From: an uncultured Spirochaetaceae bacterium
GTDB lineage: Bacteria > Spirochaetota > Spirochaetia > Sphaerochaetales > Sphaerochaetaceae
NCBI GenBank assembly: GCA_900321635.1
Contig: ONWV01000009.1
Coordinates: 1 to 33,387, forward strand
Direction of reading: 5' to 3'
DNA length: 33,387 bases
In this document: piece after piece, positions 29,700 through 33,387 of the stretch
How the letters are laid out: each line of letters starts with the position of its first letter
Position numbering within the stretch: position 1 is the stretch's first letter
Program-made: the position numbers and the translations under genes
The notes under the pieces: generated by a model
Told to the model about the DNA's origin: nothing
The model's database searches: none
Seen by the model: the letters and a program-made list of their open reading frames with translations, nothing else

Positions 29700-31265
29700 T
29701 TACTGAAGATATCCGTTAGCCTTGGCGTACTCGTAACCGGCCTTCTCCCAATCGAGACCGCCGATCTTGTCGAACTGATCGACAAATGCCTTCCAGTTAG
29801 CCGGAGTAAGAGCTGTCTTTCCGTTGAGGAATTCGGCAATACCCTGCTGATAGAATGTGTAGACATCTGTACTTGCAGGAGTCGGCATGCTGTTCTGGCC
29901 AGGAGTCGGTGTCCAGGTCTTTGACTTCATCTCAAGCAGGACATCTCCGGCGCTCATGCGCTTCTGAGAAACTGCTGTGATGTATGCAGGATAGCGGAGT
30001 GCTGTTTCCTGTGGGTTGTTGTAGTTGAAGGAGCTGTTTCTGAGCTGGATGTATCTCTGTCCGCCGGCCTTGTTGTATCCGAGGTCGCCGAGAGATGCAT
30101 CAGACTGCGGAAGTCCGTCCTTGTCCAGGATGTAGTTGACACCTTCCATACCATAACCGCAGAGCATGTAGCCTTCGCCGTAGCTCATCCACTCGAACAT
30201 CTCGACGATCTTGGCGTGCTTCTCAGGTGAGCAGTCTGCGTTGATAGCGAAGATTCTGAAGCCCTCTACGAGAGGTCCGACAGATCTCTTGCCGGTAGGT
30301 CCGATAGGAGCATCGACAACGATGAATCCGCCATCAGGGAAGTTCTTATCGAACGGGCTGTAGTTGTTCTCTGAAGCATAAGCTGAGTTCTGCTCTCTGA
30401 AGACACCGAACTTACCCTGCTTCCAAGCAGCTCTGAAGTCATCCTTCTTATAGGACTGCCAGTTAGGATCGATCAGACCGTTGTCAATGACCTTCTTAAG
30501 GAAGACCATGAAATCGTAGTAAGCAGGATCGTGGATTCTGAGGCCGAAGTTAGCGGCTGTCATGTTCCATGTTCCCTCAACACCGAAAGCACCCATCAGA
30601 GGCTCGAATCTGCGTCCGGGGTATGCTTCGTATGCGGGATAATCCTCTACGAATGCACCGTAACCGTAGGTGTCGTTCTTTCCGTTTCCATCAGGATCGT
30701 TGTATGTGAATGCATAAAGAACATCATACAGCTCATCGAGAGTCTCAGGAGCCTTGAGTCCGAGCTTGTCCAGCCAGTCCTTTCTGACCAGAAGACCTTC
30801 GTTTCCTGCATATGCGGAAGGAGTTGCGAAACCGTAGATTCTTCCCTCATAAGTGGTGAAGTTCTTTGAAGACGGTCCGAACATGACCTTGCTTCTCTCA
30901 GGCATCTTTGCGAAGTCATCTGTGACATCAGCAAGCATTCCCTGCTTTACCAGGTCTGCCCAGACTGTTCTGTCGACTGTGATGAAGTCAGGAAGCTCGT
31001 CTGCAGCTGCCATTGTTCTGACTGCGACGTTCTGGTCATTTGCGTTTGAAGGCAGCATCTGAAGCTGAAGATCGATGCCGAGCTTATCTCTGAGAATCTG
31101 ATAACCTGCCCAGTCATCTGGAAGGGAACCGACCTCAGTCTGTGTTGCAGCATAAAGCATTGTAATGGTCATAGGACCTGAAGACTTTGTCTCAGCTGCA
31201 CCCTGTGCAAACACTGCTGTCATTGCAATGAGAGCAACAAGAAGAATAGTAAGTGCTTTCTTCAT
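29700..31265 (-). CDS. Solute-binding protein, YtcQ/LplA type
   Basis: A 521-residue substrate-binding protein of an oligosaccharide ABC importer. The signal peptide is residues 1 to about 20 (LVALIAMTAVFA-QG). The calcium-loop-like DPDGNGKNDTYG near residue 190 is typical of LplA/YtcQ proteins, which are larger than most binding proteins. B. subtilis relatives (YtcQ with YteP and YtcP) import unsaturated rhamnogalacturonan disaccharides, and the GH105 enzyme next door supports that substrate. A GGAGGATTT site precedes the ATG. It is third in the order permease, permease, binding protein and is followed by a strong terminator. Confidence 0.93.
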   Translation of the reverse strand: MKKALTILLVALIAMTAVFAQGAAETKSSGPMTITMLYAATQTEVGSLPDDWAGYQILRDKLGIDLQLQMLPSNANDQNVAVRTMAAADELPDFITVDRTVWADLVKQGMLADVTDDFAKMPERSKVMFGPSSKNFTTYEGRIYGFATPSAYAGNEGLLVRKDWLDKLGLKAPETLDELYDVLYAFTYNDPDGNGKNDTYGYGAFVEDYPAYEAYPGRRFEPLMGAFGVEGTWNMTAANFGLRIHDPAYYDFMVFLKKVIDNGLIDPNWQSYKKDDFRAAWKQGKFGVFREQNSAYASENNYSPFDKNFPDGGFIVVDAPIGPTGKRSVGPLVEGFRIFAINADCSPEKHAKIVEMFEWMSYGEGYMLCGYGMEGVNYILDKDGLPQSDASLGDLGYNKAGGQRYIQLRNSSFNYNNPQETALRYPAYITAVSQKRMSAGDVLLEMKSKTWTPTPGQNSMPTPASTDVYTFYQQGIAEFLNGKTALTPANWKAFVDQFDKIGGLDWEKAGYEYAKANGYLQ

Positions 31266-31309
31266 TTAAATCCTCCGTTAAATGATTTTCCAATTTCTCT
31301 ATATTCAGA

Positions 31310-31323
31310 GGCGGCCGCCCGCC
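31310..31323 (-). other. GC-rich stem-loop between permease and binding-protein genes
   Basis: GGCGG (31310-31314) and CCGCC (31319-31323) with a four-base loop. No T run follows. It lies 29 bases after the permease stop and could protect the downstream binding-protein mRNA, allowing it to exceed the permease mRNA; this role is inferred from other transporter operons. Confidence 0.45.
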
Positions 31324-31351
31324 CCGAATAAACATATTGTATGGATGAAAC

Positions 31352-32257
31352 TCATCCCTTGACTGATCCGGCCAGAGTACCCTTGGTGAAGTACTTCTGG
31401 ATGAACGGATATGCGATGATCATCGGAATTGCGCTGATGAAGACCGATGCTGCCTTGATTGCCTCGATCGGAGCTGTTCCGAATGCGTTGGCCTCAAGGT
31501 TATCGTTCATGCTTGTTCCGATAAGGATGTCTCTCAGAAGCAGCGGGAGCGGCTTTAGAGCACTCTTCTGCAGATAGAGCAGAGATCTCATGTAATCGTT
31601 CCAGAATGCGACTGCGTAGTACAGACCGATTGTCATGATGATTGCCTTTGACAGCGGAAGAATGATCTTGAACATAATCTGAAGGTCATTACATCCGTCG
31701 ATGAAGGCACTCTCTCTGAGGTCATTAGGAATTCCCTCGAAGAACTGTCTCATGATGATCATGTTGTAGGTGCTCAGGGCAACAGGCATGAATACCGAAG
31801 GAAGATGGTTCGTAAGACCCAGCTTGGAGACAAGCAGGTAGGTAGGAACGACTCCGACGTTGAAGACGTACGGAATCATTACGAAGATTGTGATCCATTT
31901 CTTTCCGGGAACACCCTTTGCAGACAGAGCATATGCCATGGGAATTGTCAGAAACAATGCAACCACGACACCCATGGACATGATCTTGATACTGTTCCAG
32001 AAGGAATTCAGGAATCCCTGGTTACCAAGAAGGGCCCTGTAAGCACCTGCCGACCATTTCCACGGAACCAGGAACATACCCTCAAGATAGCTTCCGATGT
32101 ATGCTGGCGGTCTGAATGAAAGTGCGATTGTACTCCAGATCGGGATGATAAGGATAATCAGAAGCAGCACCATGAAGATGGTGACACAGATATTGAAGAC
32201 TCTGTCGGCTGCGGTAGCTCTGACAGCGACACTGTTGTATGTATTTTTCTTTGCCAT
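31352..32257 (-). CDS. Oligosaccharide ABC permease, YtcP/LplC type
   Basis: A 301-residue membrane permease with six predicted segments. The first is FMVLLLIILIIPIWSTIALS. The ATPase-docking loop is LRESAFIDGCNDLQIMFKIILP, near residue 188. A strong AAGGAGG precedes the ATG, 12 bases after the partner permease stop. It pairs with the LplB-type permease at 32269 and lacks its own ATPase gene here. Confidence 0.93.
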   Translation of the reverse strand: MAKKNTYNSVAVRATAADRVFNICVTIFMVLLLIILIIPIWSTIALSFRPPAYIGSYLEGMFLVPWKWSAGAYRALLGNQGFLNSFWNSIKIMSMGVVVALFLTIPMAYALSAKGVPGKKWITIFVMIPYVFNVGVVPTYLLVSKLGLTNHLPSVFMPVALSTYNMIIMRQFFEGIPNDLRESAFIDGCNDLQIMFKIILPLSKAIIMTIGLYYAVAFWNDYMRSLLYLQKSALKPLPLLLRDILIGTSMNDNLEANAFGTAPIEAIKAASVFISAIPMIIAYPFIQKYFTKGTLAGSVKG

Positions 32258-32268
32258 GTCAGACCTCC

Positions 32269-33369
32269 TTAGAACAGAGAGTTCTCAGTGAACTTCCTGG
32301 ATGCCCAGTTCGAGACATAAAGGAGAGTCATACCGATGACACCCTTGAAGATACCGGCTGACGTTGCAAGGCTGAACTTTCCTTCGATTGTTCCTCTGTA
32401 GACCCATGTGTCGATGATATCTCCGACACTGTAGACTGCAGGGCTGTACAACATGTACAACTGGTTGAATCCGGCATCAAGAATGGTTCCGATCTTCATC
32501 AGAAGAACGATGACGATAACAGGCTTGATTGACGGGAGCGTGATGTATTTGACTCTCTGCCAGCTGTTGGCACCCTCGACTATGGCAGCCTCAAACAGGG
32601 AACCGTCGATTCCCATGAGAGCTGCGATGAAGATGATGGCGCTCCATCCGATTTCCTTCCATGCATCGGAAAGAATGACGATGAACGGGAATGCCGTCGT
32701 GTTGGTCAGAAATCCCTTCGGGGTTCCGCCGAACAGCTTGATTATGTCGTTGAGAATTCCCTCGCTCGGTGAGAGCAGAGAAAGAAGAATTCCGTACATG
32801 ATGACCCATGAAAGGAAGTGAGGAAGGTAGGACAATGTCTGAACAACCTTTCTCAGAGCCTTGTGGGTGCACTCATAGATTGCAATGGCAAGCAGGATGG
32901 ACAGCGGAAGGCTGACAATGAGCTTTCCGAAGCTGTACATAAGCGTGTTTCTGATCAGAGACCAGAAGTAATACGAACTGATGAATGTCTTGAAATTCTG
33001 TAACCCAACCCATTTTCCACCTGTGATTCCTGTTCTCTTGAGCGAGACGAAATCTCTGAATGCAATCTGGGCATTCCAAAGCGGAATGTATCTGAAGATA
33101 AAGTAGTAGACTACCGGAATCAACAGCATCATGTAGATGTACTTGTGTCTGTTGATCTCAGCCCGGAGAGCCCTGCCCTCGGCTTTGCGATACTCGGATT
33201 TCTTTGCCTTAAGCTGGGCGACAATGCCGTCCTTTTTCTGTTTTAACCTGTCTGCTTCAGCCTGATCATTCTGTCTGACTGCATCCGAAAGACGCTCATC
33301 ACACGACTTGATCTGCGATTTCAGCCGGTCCATGTCAGCTACAAGCTGATAGTTTCTGCTGCTAATCAT
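32269..33369 (-). CDS. Oligosaccharide ABC permease, YteP/LplB type, with N-terminal coiled coil
   Basis: A permease of about 366 residues if it starts at ATG 33369. About 73 charged residues precede the first membrane segment (MMLLIPVVYYFIF). Family members normally have about 10-20 residues there, so this is an extra cytoplasmic coiled-coil arm rich in Lys, Glu, Gln and Arg. The membrane part is standard, with the docking loop LFEAAIVEGANSWQRVKYITLP. GGGTGG before ATG 33369 may be its ribosome site, but the frame remains open to the window edge (GTG 33387), so a start outside the window is possible. Confidence 0.88.
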   Translation of the reverse strand: MISSRNYQLVADMDRLKSQIKSCDERLSDAVRQNDQAEADRLKQKKDGIVAQLKAKKSEYRKAEGRALRAEINRHKYIYMMLLIPVVYYFIFRYIPLWNAQIAFRDFVSLKRTGITGGKWVGLQNFKTFISSYYFWSLIRNTLMYSFGKLIVSLPLSILLAIAIYECTHKALRKVVQTLSYLPHFLSWVIMYGILLSLLSPSEGILNDIIKLFGGTPKGFLTNTTAFPFIVILSDAWKEIGWSAIIFIAALMGIDGSLFEAAIVEGANSWQRVKYITLPSIKPVIVIVLLMKIGTILDAGFNQLYMLYSPAVYSVGDIIDTWVYRGTIEGKFSLATSAGIFKGVIGMTLLYVSNWASRKFTENSLF

Positions 33370-33387
33370 TCGCTGCACACCACCCAC

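Overview
The window most resembles a spirochaete chromosome (Treponema or Sphaerochaeta-like, probably anaerobic and host- or plant-fibre-associated). The signs are solute-binding proteins whose signal peptides end in 'FASGSSE' or 'VFAQGAAE', a fused PyrB-PyrI aspartate carbamoyltransferase (a form known from Treponema and Thermotoga), a GlnN-type glutamine synthetase, and dense pectin-oligosaccharide genes. This assignment is an inference from protein style, not from a marker gene. No rRNA, tRNA, CRISPR array, phage or insertion sequence was seen.

Layout. (1) 1-2940, minus strand: histidine operon yerC/hisR-like regulator > hisZ > hisG (short form) > hisD (cut by the window edge), all overlapping by a few bases. 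(2) 2941-3254: a 314-base divergent region with a palindromic candidate operator for the his genes, an array of 9-base TTGCAAATC repeats, a 20-base near-palindrome and a promoter. (3) 3255-6194, plus: a UgpA-UgpE-UgpB-like sugar or glycerol-phosphate ABC importer without its ATPase. (4) 6186-7195: a MerR regulator and a Nudix hydrolase with divergent promoters sharing a -35 region. (5) 7203-9290, minus: glutamine synthetase III. (6) 9440-16584, plus: a tightly packed pyrimidine operon, glnA-like > pyrBI > pyrE > pyrF > pyrDK (fused) > pyrC. Its first gene is a glutamine synthetase homologue that has lost several catalytic residues. (7) 16586-18476: a GtrA membrane protein, a zinc alcohol/polyol dehydrogenase and a MutT-type Nudix enzyme. 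(8) 18549-21153: a hipBA toxin-antitoxin pair facing a HTH-Fic protein whose Fic motif lacks the usual histidine, with the TTGCAAATC repeats recurring between them. (9) 21363-33369, minus: a pectin/rhamnogalacturonan oligosaccharide locus. It has two LplB/YtcP-type permeases, a YtcQ/LplA-type binding protein, a strong terminator, a GH105-GH28 fusion enzyme, a DapA-family aldolase/dehydratase, a UxaA/GarD-family dehydratase, a Gfo/Idh/MocA oxidoreductase and a concanavalin-like plus beta-propeller protein.

How it fits together. The last locus reads as: import of unsaturated galacturonan or rhamnogalacturonan oligomers, intracellular trimming by enzymes that have no signal peptides, then conversion of the uronate by dehydratase and aldolase chemistry. 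The pyr operon supplies every step from carbamoyl phosphate to UMP except carbamoyl phosphate synthesis itself, and places a degenerate glutamine synthetase homologue at its head. Several first genes of transcription units (3255, 6629, 6698, 18549) lack a Shine-Dalgarno sequence and have a good -10 element about 4-10 bases before the start codon. This suggests leaderless or near-leaderless transcripts, while internal genes carry strong GGAGG sites.
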